Shown here: positions 19,245 through 30,337 of the stretch, piece after piece
Position numbering within the stretch: the stretch's first letter is position 1
Layout of the letters: each line of letters opens with the position of its first letter
Assembly: GCA_035571875.1 (NCBI GenBank)
Contig: DATNBR010000030.1
Coordinates: 1-60,602, forward strand
Direction: 5' to 3'
From: Parafrigoribacterium_A sp035571875
GTDB lineage: Bacteria > Actinomycetota > Actinomycetes > Actinomycetales > Microbacteriaceae
DNA length: 60,602 nt
Made by a program: the position numbers and the translations under genes
The notes under the pieces: generated by a model
What the model saw: only the letters and a program-made list of their open reading frames with translations
Databases searched by the model: none
Told to the model about the DNA's origin: nothing

Positions 19245-19881
19245 TGCTACTCCTCTGCGTTGCTGTGTTGTGCTGAGCGGTTCTGGCATCCGGATGCTCC
19301 ATGCCCCAGTCTGCGGCATCGCTCCAGGTGTCGACGTCGGACGTCGTGCGATCGGCCATGGGAAGCTCGACGAGCGTCAGTTCACGAATGAGCTGAAACA
19401 TCGACAGTCCGCCGAGCGAAGCCGTGTGCCGCTGACGCTGGACCGCGAGCCGCAGGGGGGCCGTGCGGTAGGCGGCAGCGAGCGGCTGCCGCCGCTGCTG
19501 CTCGTCGACCGTGATGACGCCGTCGGCAGTGCTGCCCTCGAGCGCGCGCAGGAGAGGCGGCACGACATCGGCCACGCCCGGCATGTCGCAGGCGAGAACG
19601 ACCGTGAAGTCCGAGCCGGATGCGGTGCCCGCTTCGAGCGCGTCGAGTCCTGCACCCACGGCGGCGGCCGGCCCTCCGAAGGGCGGGTCCTCACGGCAGA
19701 CCAGAACGCCGGCGGGGAGCGAGCCTGTCGTGATGGTGCCGACCACCACGGTTCGGAACTCCGAGACCGCTGACACGGTGTTCTCGAGAAGGGTCTTACC
19801 CCGATAGATCAGTGCGGCCTTGGGGATCGAGTCGAGTCGAGTCGATCGGCCCCCGGCCAGGATGAGCGCGTCGATGGGCAC
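19234..19881 (-). CDS. mobA: MobA-like molybdenum cofactor guanylyltransferase
   Basis: A 215-residue nucleotidyltransferase with the N-terminal GTP motif LILAGGRSTRLDSIPKAAL and the metal motif LACDMPGV. It should link GMP to molybdopterin to give MGD, the cofactor used by YdeP-type enzymes. Two GTG codons are possible (19887 and 19881); 19881 is preferred because the -10-like TAGAGT ends exactly 7 bp before it. The C-terminal 40 residues are poorly conserved and Thr/Asp-rich. It is the first gene of the mobA-DUF6457-moeA operon. Confidence 0.85.
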   Translation of the reverse strand: MPIDALILAGGRSTRLDSIPKAALIYRGKTLLENTVSAVSEFRTVVVGTITTGSLPAGVLVCREDPPFGGPAAAVGAGLDALEAGTASGSDFTVVLACDMPGVADVVPPLLRALEGSTADGVITVDEQQRRQPLAAAYRTAPLRLAVQRQRHTASLGGLSMFQLIRELTLVELPMADRTTSDVDTWSDAADWGMEHPDARTAQHNTATQRSSSEH

Positions 19882-19887
19882 TCTCAC

Positions 19888-19893
19888 ACTCTA
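19888..19893 (-). promoter_or_regulatory. -10 box of mobA (leaderless)
   Basis: TAGAGT on the minus strand ends 7 bp before the GTG at 19881 and helps to decide that start. Confidence 0.45.
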
Positions 19894-19926
19894 TCGACGG
19901 CGCTCATCGCAGGGCCGGGCGCGCGC

Positions 19927-20370
19927 TCAGTTCGCGACGTAGGTGGCCTCGACGGTGATGGATGCGCCCGCGAAGAGCCGGGAGATCGGGCAGAGCGCGG
20001 CGGCCTCGTCGACGAGCGACTGGAAGCCCGCCGCATCCGTTCCGGGAACATCGCCCTTCACCGTGATCGCCGAGGAGACGATCGTGGGCTTGCCGTCGGC
20101 CTCGTCAAGCGTCACGGTCGAGCCGACGGTGAGGGTGGTCGGGGTGAGCTTGTGGTTTCCCAGCGTGAGCGCGAGCGCCATCGAGAAGCACGAGGAGTGC
20201 GCGGCTGCCGCAAGCTCTTCCGGGCTCGTCTTGCCCCCCGGCTGCTCGGTGCGTGACGCCCAGGTGACCGGCAGCTCGTCGAGGGCACCGCTCGTGCCGT
20301 GAAGGGTTCCTGATCCACTGGCCAGGGCGCCGGTCCAGACGGTTTCTACAGTGCGTTCAGCGATGCTCAT
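19927..20370 (-). CDS. OsmC family peroxiredoxin
   Basis: A 147-residue protein with the two redox cysteines of the OsmC/Ohr fold, Cys61 in AAAHSSCFSMAL and Cys127 in EAAALCPISRLF. It reduces organic hydroperoxides with a thiol partner. The ATG at 20370 has GAGGAGG upstream; a longer open frame is not needed. Its place beside Moco genes may be chance, but it is divergent from the membrane-bound molybdoenzyme across a 136-bp AT-rich gap with two TTTAAG copies at 20443-20470. Confidence 0.9.
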   Translation of the reverse strand: MSIAERTVETVWTGALASGSGTLHGTSGALDELPVTWASRTEQPGGKTSPEELAAAAHSSCFSMALALTLGNHKLTPTTLTVGSTVTLDEADGKPTIVSSAITVKGDVPGTDAAGFQSLVDEAAALCPISRLFAGASITVEATYVAN

Positions 20371-20493
20371 TGCTGCCTCCTCAGTGACCGGGAACGCCCG
20401 GCTCGCAGTCCGCGTCGGGTATACGTGTGGTGTGAGCGAACTATTTAAGACTATCACCGGCCTTTTTAAGTGAGTGAAAACGGCGGATGTTGC

Positions 20494-20499
20494 TAGGCT
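20494..20499 (+). promoter_or_regulatory. -10 box of the cytochrome b/Moco fusion gene (leaderless)
   Basis: TAGGCT ends 8 bp before the ATG at 20507. Between it and the start lie only the A-rich bases CAAAAAC. Confidence 0.5.
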
Positions 20500-20506
20500 C
20501 AAAAAC

Positions 20507-22297
20507 ATGGCTCATTCACCCGCTGATGACACGCTGTATCCGGCTCCTGACAAGGGCTATTCGAGTTCGACGGCAAGCGCGAGTTTCCGCGATGAGCTGG
20601 ATGCCCGTGACCACTCGAAGGTCGGAGAGGACTGGGCCGGTGGTGTGCCGCCGCAGTACGGCGTGGCACCGCGCATCCGCATCGGGCGCAATAAGTGGTT
20701 CAACCTGCTCTGGCTGATCCCCATCGGCGTCGTCCTGCTCATCATCGGCGTCGCCGTGGCCAAGGGCCTGCGTGAGATTCCCGCCGTGCAGGACTTCATG
20801 ACCACCTACCCGGGCGAATCAGAGCTTCCGGATGGCGCACCCGTCGGCTTCCCGGCGTGGCTCGGCTGGCAGCACTTCCTCAACGCCTTCCTGATGATCT
20901 TCATCATCCGTTCCGGTGTCACGATCCTGGCCGACCACCCTCGGCTCTACCTCACCAGGCACTCGACGCCGGGCAAGGACTGGTTCCGGATGCAGAAGCC
21001 GGTTCCCACAGACCCGCTGTACACGGCCAAGATGGACTCCCTCACGCTGCCGGACGGCGTCGGTCTGCCCGGCCGCCGCCACTCGATCGGCCTCGCCCGC
21101 TGGTGGCACCTCGGCATCGATACCCTGTGGCTCGCTAACGGAATCATCTTCTTCGTACTGATCTTCACGACCGGCCAGTGGATGCGGTTGGTCCCCTTGC
21201 ACTGGGACGTGATCCCGAACGCGATCTCGGTCGCCATCCAGTATCTGTCGCTGGACTGGCCGCTCGAGACGGGCTGGGTGAACTACAACAGTCTGCAGCT
21301 CATCGCGTACTTCATCACCGTCTTCATCGCGGCGCCGCTCGCGCTCATCACCGGCCTCGGAATGTCGCCGGCTCTGTCGACGCGGTTCCGTCGCATCAGC
21401 TCGGTGTTCAGCATCCAGGTGGCGCGCTCGTTCCACTTCGCCGTGCTCTGCTGGTTCGTGGTGTTCATCATCATGCACGTCACGCTCGTCCTCACGACCG
21501 GAGCGCTGCGCAACCTGAATCACATCTTCGCCAGCCGCGACGACGAGAGCTGGGTCGGGTTCTGGATCTTCGCCCTCTCGCTCGCGGTAATGATCGTCGC
21601 CTGGGTCGCGGCCACCCCGCTGACCTACCGCTACCCGCGCACGGTGCAGAAGGTCGGCTACGCACTCATCGGACCGGCACAGCGCCTGTTCGAGCACCTC
21701 GACGCGAAGCCCGGTCAGTACAGCGAGAAGGACATCTCGCCCTACTTCTGGCACAACGGTGCGTACCCCGCCGACGACGAGTTCGAGAAGCTGCGCGCCG
21801 ATAACTTCGCGAGCTACCGCCTGCGCATCAACGGCCTCGTCGAGAACCCCGTGGAGCTCGACCTCTCGCAGCTTCGCGCGCTCGCGCACCACGAGCAGAT
21901 CACCCAGCACTTCTGCATCCAGGGCTGGTCTGGCGTCGCCAAGTGGGGCGGCGTGTCGATGTCGAGCATCCTCGAGTTGGTGCGGCCGAAACCAGAGGCG
22001 AAGTGGGTCATCTTTTACTCCTACGCGCCAGGGCCGGATGGCGGTCTCTACTACGACGCCCAGCCGATCGAGCAGATGAGCTATCCGCTCACGATGCTCG
22101 CCTACGAGATGAACGACGAAGACCTCTCCTTCGGCCACGGAGCTCCGCTGCGCTTGCGCAACGAGGTGCAGCTCGGCTTCAAGATGGTCAAGTGGATCAA
22201 GGGCGTCGAATTCGTCGAGCACTTCTCCGAGGTCGGCGGTGGCCAGGGCGGCTACAACAACGACCACGAGTTCTTCGGGTACAGCCAGTCGATCTGA
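20507..22297 (+). CDS. Cytochrome b / sulfite-oxidase-type molybdopterin oxidoreductase fusion
   Basis: A 596-residue protein. The N-terminal part (about residues 65-395) has five or six membrane helices with histidines in HFLNAF, RWWHLG, RSFHFAVLC and IIMHVT, as in di-heme cytochrome b561-type domains. The C-terminal part (about residues 435-596) is a sulfite oxidase/YedY-type Moco domain with the likely Mo ligand Cys470 in HFCIQGWSGVAKWGG. Both modules in one chain resemble a fused YedY-YedZ (MsrP-MsrQ) system, though reduction of methionine sulfoxide is inference. No Tat signal is visible. Confidence 0.82.
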   Translation: MAHSPADDTLYPAPDKGYSSSTASASFRDELDARDHSKVGEDWAGGVPPQYGVAPRIRIGRNKWFNLLWLIPIGVVLLIIGVAVAKGLREIPAVQDFMTTYPGESELPDGAPVGFPAWLGWQHFLNAFLMIFIIRSGVTILADHPRLYLTRHSTPGKDWFRMQKPVPTDPLYTAKMDSLTLPDGVGLPGRRHSIGLARWWHLGIDTLWLANGIIFFVLIFTTGQWMRLVPLHWDVIPNAISVAIQYLSLDWPLETGWVNYNSLQLIAYFITVFIAAPLALITGLGMSPALSTRFRRISSVFSIQVARSFHFAVLCWFVVFIIMHVTLVLTTGALRNLNHIFASRDDESWVGFWIFALSLAVMIVAWVAATPLTYRYPRTVQKVGYALIGPAQRLFEHLDAKPGQYSEKDISPYFWHNGAYPADDEFEKLRADNFASYRLRINGLVENPVELDLSQLRALAHHEQITQHFCIQGWSGVAKWGGVSMSSILELVRPKPEAKWVIFYSYAPGPDGGLYYDAQPIEQMSYPLTMLAYEMNDEDLSFGHGAPLRLRNEVQLGFKMVKWIKGVEFVEHFSEVGGGQGGYNNDHEFFGYSQSI

Positions 22298-23032
22298 TCA
22301 GTACCCTTCGAACTCCTCGGTGCGGATGTCGTTCTCGTCGATGCCGGCCGCCACGAGTGCGGTCTTCATGGGCCTCACCATGTCGACGGGTCCGCAGAGG
22401 TAGAAGATCGGGCTGCTCAGGTCGTCGAGGTGCTTCGACAGCATCGCGGCGGTGATGTGTCCGGTCTCGTCGTGCCAGCCCCGCTCGGTCGACTCGGGCG
22501 CGGTCATCGTCGCCACGAGGGTGATCTTCGGGCTCGAGTCGGCAAGCCGCCTGAGTTCGTTGAGGAACGGTGCCTCGGCGGGCCTGCGGTTCGAGTAGAA
22601 CAGGGTGATGTCAGGTCCCGTGTTGTCGTGCACCGACTGCAGAATCATGCTGCGCACCGGAGTGATGCCGATTCCGCCGGTGAGGAAGACGGCGGGTCGC
22701 TCGGTCACGGTGTTCAGCGTGAAGAGTCCGTAGGGGGCGTCGAGTTCGATCTCGGTGCCGAGCGGGGCATCGCGCAGCACGCGCTTGAAGGCGGTGTCAC
22801 GCATCCGGGTCGTCGCCATCAGGAAGGGTTCATAGGGCGCGCTCGACAGTGAGAACGTTCGAGTGTCGCCCTCGGCATCGGTCTCCGGTGGGTCCAGCAG
22901 CGTGTAGTTGGCGAATTGACCCGCGCGATACTCGAAGCCTTCCGGTTTACTGAAGCGGAACGAGAGCGTGTCGAGCGCCACCTCCTCCCGGGCGATGAGG
23001 GTCACTCTCGATAGCGCGCGGGAATCTGCCAC
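22298..23032 (-). CDS. FAD/NAD(P)-binding ferredoxin reductase-type flavoprotein
   Basis: A 244-residue flavoprotein of the ferredoxin-NADP reductase family without a 2Fe-2S domain. RTFSLSSAP binds FAD, GGIGITPVRSM binds the pyridine nucleotide, and YLCGPVDMV is the C-terminal NAD(P) motif. Its stop codon abuts the stop of the cytochrome b/Moco fusion gene with no base between. It could feed electrons from NAD(P)H to that membrane enzyme, as flavin reductase Fre does for MsrQ in E. coli; this is inference. The GTG start at 23032 has no good ribosome binding site. Confidence 0.88.
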   Translation of the reverse strand: MADSRALSRVTLIAREEVALDTLSFRFSKPEGFEYRAGQFANYTLLDPPETDAEGDTRTFSLSSAPYEPFLMATTRMRDTAFKRVLRDAPLGTEIELDAPYGLFTLNTVTERPAVFLTGGIGITPVRSMILQSVHDNTGPDITLFYSNRRPAEAPFLNELRRLADSSPKITLVATMTAPESTERGWHDETGHITAAMLSKHLDDLSSPIFYLCGPVDMVRPMKTALVAAGIDENDIRTEEFEGY

Positions 23033-23120
23033 AGTGTGCCTTTCTGGAGCCTGGTGGTTCCAGTATGGGCGCCGCCCGAGGCCCGGCCGCGTATTCCACG
23101 ACCGCTTCTTCGCGATCGGT

Positions 23121-25940
<2,820 letters not shown>

Positions 25941-26055
25941 AGCAGACCTCCATTGGTCCGCCTGCTGGTGGGTGCCACCGCGGGCGGTAGTCCATCCCAT
26001 GCTCGCCCCCACGGGACGGGGTGTCAACGCGTGAACGGGGGGCCATCCGGAGGAA

Positions 26056-26061
26056 TAGGCT
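26056..26061 (+). promoter_or_regulatory. Probable -10 box of the pdh operon
   Basis: TAGGCT lies 36 bp before the ATG at 26098, so unlike most genes here this operon would have a leader of about 30 bases. Confidence 0.4.
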
Positions 26062-26097
26062 TGAGGGCATAACGGTCTGTCGAAAGTGAGGCCCGTC

Positions 26098-27219
26098 ATG
26101 GCGGACATAACCCGTCCCAGAACACAGCGTCCGAAAACCGGACCGAAGCAAACCTCCAACCCTCCAGAGGACTCATCCCGCGGCGGTTCATCCAGTACCG
26201 AATCCCCAGAGCTTCTGCGGTCGTACTACGAGCAGATGTCTCTCGTGCGCGAGTTCGAATTGCGCGCGAGCGAGATGTACGCCCGCGCGAAGATCGGCGG
26301 CTACTGCCACCTGAATCTCGGTGAAGAGGCCACTGTCGTCGGCCTCACCGCCGCACTGCAGCCGCGGGACTACCTCTACACCACCTATCGCGACCACGGC
26401 TACGCCCTTCTGCGCGGCATGGAGCCCGGTCCCGTCATGGCGGAACTCTTCGGCAAGTCCGACGGCGTCGTGGGCGGTCGCGGTGGCTCGATGCACATGT
26501 TCGATTACGAGCGCCGGATGATGGGCGGCTACGGCATCGTCGGCGGCCAGATTCCGCCGGCAACCGGCGCGGCGTTCGCCATCCAGTACCGCAGCGAGGC
26601 CGGCCCGGAGTCCGAGGCGGTCATGTGCATCCTCGGAGACGGCACGACCAACATCGGTGCCTTCCACGAGTCGCTGAACCTCGCCGGGATCTGGAACCTG
26701 CCGATCGTCTACGTCATCGTGAACAACAAGCTCGGCATGGGCACCACGGTCGAGGCGGCTTCGGCCGAGCCCGACCTCTTCAAGCGTGGCAGCGCCTACC
26801 GGATTCCCGGTGAGCGAGTGAACGGCGACGACCCGATAGCGGTGCGCGACGGCGCACTGCGCGCGCTCAAGCGTGCGCGCGAGGAGCGCCAGCCGATGCT
26901 GCTCGAGGCCACGAGCTTCCGCCTCCGTGGTCACTCCGTGGTCGACCCGGCGCGGTACCGCTCCAAGGAAGACACCGCCGTCGCACAGAGCAACGACCCG
27001 GTTCCCGCCTTCCGCAACCAGCTCATCGCGAGCAAGGTGCTGAGCGAAGACGAGGCCGAGAAGATTCACGTCGCGGCAGACAAGATCGTGACGGATGCCG
27101 TGGCCTTCGCCGATGCGAGCCCGTCACCCTCCCTCGACACCCTCTTCGATCACATCTACGCGACACCGGTGGCGAACGCGCCGCACGCACTACCAGGAGA
27201 ACCAGTGATGCAGTCATGA
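26098..27219 (+). CDS. pdhA: Pyruvate dehydrogenase E1 component, alpha subunit
   Basis: A 373-residue thiamine diphosphate enzyme subunit of the alpha2beta2 type. The ThDP motif runs from GDGTTNIG to YVIVNN (about residues 180-215), and the phosphorylation-loop equivalent is SFRLRGHSVVDPARYR. The first 35 residues are rich in Pro, Ser and Thr and not conserved. The ATG at 26098 is preferred over GTG at 26086. ATGA overlap joins it to pdhB. Oxidation of pyruvate is most likely; branched-chain 2-oxoacids or acetoin cannot be excluded. Confidence 0.9.
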   Translation: MADITRPRTQRPKTGPKQTSNPPEDSSRGGSSSTESPELLRSYYEQMSLVREFELRASEMYARAKIGGYCHLNLGEEATVVGLTAALQPRDYLYTTYRDHGYALLRGMEPGPVMAELFGKSDGVVGGRGGSMHMFDYERRMMGGYGIVGGQIPPATGAAFAIQYRSEAGPESEAVMCILGDGTTNIGAFHESLNLAGIWNLPIVYVIVNNKLGMGTTVEAASAEPDLFKRGSAYRIPGERVNGDDPIAVRDGALRALKRAREERQPMLLEATSFRLRGHSVVDPARYRSKEDTAVAQSNDPVPAFRNQLIASKVLSEDEAEKIHVAADKIVTDAVAFADASPSPSLDTLFDHIYATPVANAPHALPGEPVMQS

Positions 27220-28250
27220 GCGACGACAAGCAGGCCGAGTCGCGCGTCATCAGCTACCGCCAGGCACTCAACGAAACCCTGCGGGCCGAGCTGACCCGTG
27301 ACGAGAACGTGTATCTCGTCGGAGAAGAGATCGGCATCTTCGAGGGCTCGTACAAGATCACCGCAGGTCTCCTCGCCGACTTCGGTCCCAAGCGCGTCGT
27401 GGACGCGCCCATCGCCGAGGAGGGCTTCGTCGGCACCGCGATCGGTTCCGCGATGCTCGGCCTTCGCCCCGTGGTCGAGATCATGACGATCAACTTCAGC
27501 CTCATCGCGATCGACCAGATCGTGAACCACGCGGCCAAGATGCACGCGATGTTCGGCGGTCAGGTCAAGGTCCCGCTCGTCATCCGCATGCCGGGTGGTG
27601 GCGGGCAGCAGCTGGCCGCGACCCACTCGCAGAACCTCGAGGTTTGGTACGCCCACATCCCGGGTCTCAAGGTCGTGGCACCGTCGACGCCCGCGGATGC
27701 GAAGGCGCTGCTCACGGCCGCCATCCGCGATGACGACCCGGTGATCTTCCTCGAGAATCTCGGCCTCTACAACGTCAAGGGCGAGGTTCCGGATGGTGAG
27801 CAGGTCGCCGAGATCGGCAAGGCGGCGATAGTCAAGCCGGGTTCCGATCTCACCGTGATCAGCTACTCGCGCGGTGTCGTCACCGCGCTCGAGGTGGCGG
27901 GCAAGCTCGAGGAGGAGGGCATCTCGGTCGAGGTGGTCGACCTGCGCAGCCTTCGTCCGCTCGACCGCGAGACAGTGGTCGCCTCTGTGCGCAAGACCAG
28001 CCGCGCGGTGATCTTCGAAGACGACCTGCTGAGCTACGGCATCGGCGCGGAGATCTCCGCGACGATCGGCGAGGGTGCCTTCGACTTCCTCGACGCTCCC
28101 GTGCGCCGGGTCGCGGCGGCCGAAGTGCCGCTGCCCTACGCGAAGCCGCTCGAACTCGCCGCGATGCCCGACGCAGCGGCACTCACGCGCGTCATTCACG
28201 AGGTACTCGACGGATCGGGATTCACCAGCAAGGGAGCCAGCAATGTCTGA
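27216..28250 (+). CDS. pdhB: Pyruvate dehydrogenase E1 component, beta subunit
   Basis: A 344-residue beta subunit that pairs with the preceding alpha subunit. It has the transketolase-type core VYLVGEEIGIFEGSYK, DAPIAEEGFVGTAIGSAM and GGGGQQLAATHSQNLEVWYA, then a C-terminal domain with VVDLRSLRPLDRETV. The ATG overlaps the pdhA stop by four bases, and the gene ends eight bases inside the E2 gene. All three subunits are therefore made from one tightly coupled message. Confidence 0.95.
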   Translation: MSDDKQAESRVISYRQALNETLRAELTRDENVYLVGEEIGIFEGSYKITAGLLADFGPKRVVDAPIAEEGFVGTAIGSAMLGLRPVVEIMTINFSLIAIDQIVNHAAKMHAMFGGQVKVPLVIRMPGGGGQQLAATHSQNLEVWYAHIPGLKVVAPSTPADAKALLTAAIRDDDPVIFLENLGLYNVKGEVPDGEQVAEIGKAAIVKPGSDLTVISYSRGVVTALEVAGKLEEEGISVEVVDLRSLRPLDRETVVASVRKTSRAVIFEDDLLSYGIGAEISATIGEGAFDFLDAPVRRVAAAEVPLPYAKPLELAAMPDAAALTRVIHEVLDGSGFTSKGASNV

Positions 28251-29526
28251 GGTGATCATGCCCCGTCTCTCCGACACCATGGAGGAGGGCGAACTCGCCA
28301 AGTGGCTGAAGAACGTCGGTGATCCGGTGACGAAGGGCGAGAGTCTCGCCGAGATCGAGACCGACAAGGCCACCATGGACCTCGAGGCCTTCGAAGACGG
28401 CGTGCTCGAGCAACAGCTCGTTGCCGAGGGCACGATCGTTCCGATCGGGCAGCCGGTCGCGGTCATCGGCGACGGCAGCGGCGCCAGTGCCGCAGCTCCG
28501 GCCGCGCCGACGCCCGCAGCGGCACCCGCCGAACCGGCAGCGGCACCCGCCGAACCGGCAGCGGCGGCACCCGCCGAACCCGCTGCGGAAGCCGCGCCAG
28601 ACGCCCCGGCGGCCCAGCAGCACACCGTGGCGCCCACAGACGCCCTGCGCGCGTCGCCGCTCGCCCGCAAGGTTGCTCGCGACCACGGCATCGACCTTGC
28701 CTCCGTGACCGGCAGCGGTCCGCAGGGCAGGGTCGTGCGAGCGGATGTCGAGGCGGCGATCGCCGGGGTTTCCTCTGCTGCCGCACCGGCGGCATCCACG
28801 CAGCCCGCGCCCGCAGCGACGACCGCCGTGCCGTTCAGCGCCGAGGACGAAGAGGTCGCGGTCAGTAAGATCCGCCTCGTCGCCGCGCGCAGGCTCACCG
28901 AGAGCCAGGCCGTTCCGCACTTCTTCCTCACGAGCATCGTCGACGTCGAGCAGTTGCTCGCCTTCCGCAAGGAGGTCAATGCCTCGCTCGAGTCGCAGGG
29001 CGTGCGGGTGAGCGTGAACGACCTGCTCGTGCGCGCCGCCGCGCTCGCGCTGCGTCAGCACCCGGATGCCAACTCGTCCTGGGCGGGCGACAAGCTGCTC
29101 AGGCACGGTCACGTCAACATCGGAATCGCGGTCGCGACGCCCACAGGGCTGCTCGTTCCCGTCGTCGCCGATGCCGACCGCAAGTCGCTCGGCGAGATCG
29201 CGGCGGAGACCGTCGAACTCGCGGGCAAGGCGCGCGACGGCAAGCTCAAGCTCGGTGAGATGAGCGGCGGCACGTTCAGCATCTCGAACCTCGGCATGTT
29301 CGGCATCGATCAGTTCACCGCGGTGATCAACCCGCCGGAGGCCGCGATCCTCGCGGTCGGAGCGGCGAGTCCCGTGCCGGTGCTGCGCGATGGCGAGCTC
29401 GTCGAGGTGCCGAAGCTCAAGATCACGCTCACCGTCGACCACCGCGTCATGGACGGTGCCGTGGCGGCGGCGTTCCTGCGCGATCTCGTCGGCTACCTGG
29501 AACAGCCGCTGCGCATCGTTCTCTAG
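28243..29526 (+). CDS. pdhC: Dihydrolipoamide acyltransferase E2 (pyruvate dehydrogenase)
   Basis: A 427-residue E2. The lipoyl domain has the modified lysine K42 in EIETDKATMDLEA. An Ala/Pro/Glu-rich linker (about residues 80-125) is built from repeated AAAPAEP units. The peripheral subunit-binding domain has ASPLARKVARDHGIDL (about residues 137-172), and the catalytic domain ends with DHRVMDGA. Only one lipoyl domain is present. The start overlaps pdhB by 8 bp. No E3 (lpd) gene follows, so it must be elsewhere. Confidence 0.94.
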   Translation: MSEVIMPRLSDTMEEGELAKWLKNVGDPVTKGESLAEIETDKATMDLEAFEDGVLEQQLVAEGTIVPIGQPVAVIGDGSGASAAAPAAPTPAAAPAEPAAAPAEPAAAAPAEPAAEAAPDAPAAQQHTVAPTDALRASPLARKVARDHGIDLASVTGSGPQGRVVRADVEAAIAGVSSAAAPAASTQPAPAATTAVPFSAEDEEVAVSKIRLVAARRLTESQAVPHFFLTSIVDVEQLLAFRKEVNASLESQGVRVSVNDLLVRAAALALRQHPDANSSWAGDKLLRHGHVNIGIAVATPTGLLVPVVADADRKSLGEIAAETVELAGKARDGKLKLGEMSGGTFSISNLGMFGIDQFTAVINPPEAAILAVGAASPVPVLRDGELVEVPKLKITLTVDHRVMDGAVAAAFLRDLVGYLEQPLRIVL

Positions 29527-30266
29527 GCCAGGACGGGCGGCGCGATGGCGACGAGCAGGATCGCGACCCAGTGGCACAGGAACGCCAGCAGGGTCAGGCT
29601 GTGGAAGATCTCGTGGAAGCCGAAGCGGCCGGGGAACGGGTTCGGCCGCTTCATGCCGTAGATGACCGCGCCGATCGTGTAGCAGACCCCGCCCGCCAGG
29701 ATCAGGATGATCATGGGCGCGTTCGCCGCGAAGAAGTCGCCGATGAAGATGAGCGCGGCATAGCCGAGCAGTAGATAGAGCGGAACGTAGAGCCAGCGCG
29801 GCGCGCCGATCCAGAACACCCGGAACAGGATGCCGAGTCCGGCGCCCACCCACACCAGCCAGAGCAGCAGCACCGACTTCTCATGCGGCAGCGCGAGCAC
29901 GGTGATCGGCGTATACGAACCCGCGATGAGCAGGAAGATGTTCGCGTGGTCGAGCCGCTTCAGCATCCGCTTGGTCTTGTCGCTCCAGTTGAAGCGGTGG
30001 TACAGCGCCGAGATGCCGAACAGCAGCAGCGACGACAGCACGAAGACCGCGGAACTGACCTTGGCCGCGACTCCGTCGGCGAGAGTGATCAGCACGATGC
30101 CGAGCACGATCGCGATGGGGAAGGTCGCGGCGTGGATCCACCCGCGCCAGCTCGGTTTCGTCTCTGCCGGGGTCGTCGGGTGATCGAGCTCGTCGAGGAC
30201 GAGCGGGATGTGGGGCAGCGGCTCCGCCGAGTCCGCTTCGCTCGACTGGGGTGAGCGTGGCGTCAT
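29523..30266 (-). CDS. trhA: Hemolysin III / TrhA family membrane protein (PAQR superfamily)
   Basis: A 247-residue protein with seven hydrophobic segments, an acidic N-terminal tail of about 45 residues and the family pattern SALYHRFNW and RLDHANIFLLIAGSYTP. C-terminal histidines in FHEIFHSL and LCHWVA complete the PAQR metal site. E. coli TrhA and B. subtilis relatives affect membrane energetics and homeostasis; haemolysis is a historical name. Its stop and that of pdhC share the palindrome CTAG. Confidence 0.92.
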   Translation of the reverse strand: MTPRSPQSSEADSAEPLPHIPLVLDELDHPTTPAETKPSWRGWIHAATFPIAIVLGIVLITLADGVAAKVSSAVFVLSSLLLFGISALYHRFNWSDKTKRMLKRLDHANIFLLIAGSYTPITVLALPHEKSVLLLWLVWVGAGLGILFRVFWIGAPRWLYVPLYLLLGYAALIFIGDFFAANAPMIILILAGGVCYTIGAVIYGMKRPNPFPGRFGFHEIFHSLTLLAFLCHWVAILLVAIAPPVLA

Positions 30267-30272
30267 GCCGTC

Positions 30273-30278
30273 AGCCTA
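30273..30278 (-). promoter_or_regulatory. -10 box of trhA (leaderless)
   Basis: TAGGCT on the minus strand ends 7 bp before the ATG at 30266. Confidence 0.5.
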
Positions 30279-30325
30279 CGGCAGCCTCGCCGCTGACTGG
30301 CTGGGAACGCGCAGCGGTGGTGGGC

Positions 30326-30331
30326 TAGCGT
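30326..30331 (+). promoter_or_regulatory. -10 box of the cis-prenyltransferase gene (leaderless)
   Basis: TAGCGT ends 7 bp before the GTG at 30338; a second box, TAGCCT, directly abuts the start and is too close to serve. Confidence 0.45.
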
Positions 30332-30337
30332 TAGCCT

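Noticed and set aside
25941..26159. N-terminal extension of aconitase by 73 residues
   Set aside because: It would run antisense through the start of the pdh operon; the ATG at 25940 has GGAGGTC upstream and matches the family N-terminus.
28515..28605. Tandem repeats in pdhC considered as a special repeat element
   Set aside because: They encode the Ala/Pro/Glu-rich flexible linker found in most E2 proteins.
29523..30266. Hemolysin III considered as a virulence toxin
   Set aside because: Members of this PAQR-like family are widespread in harmless bacteria and act in membrane homeostasis; no toxin context is present.
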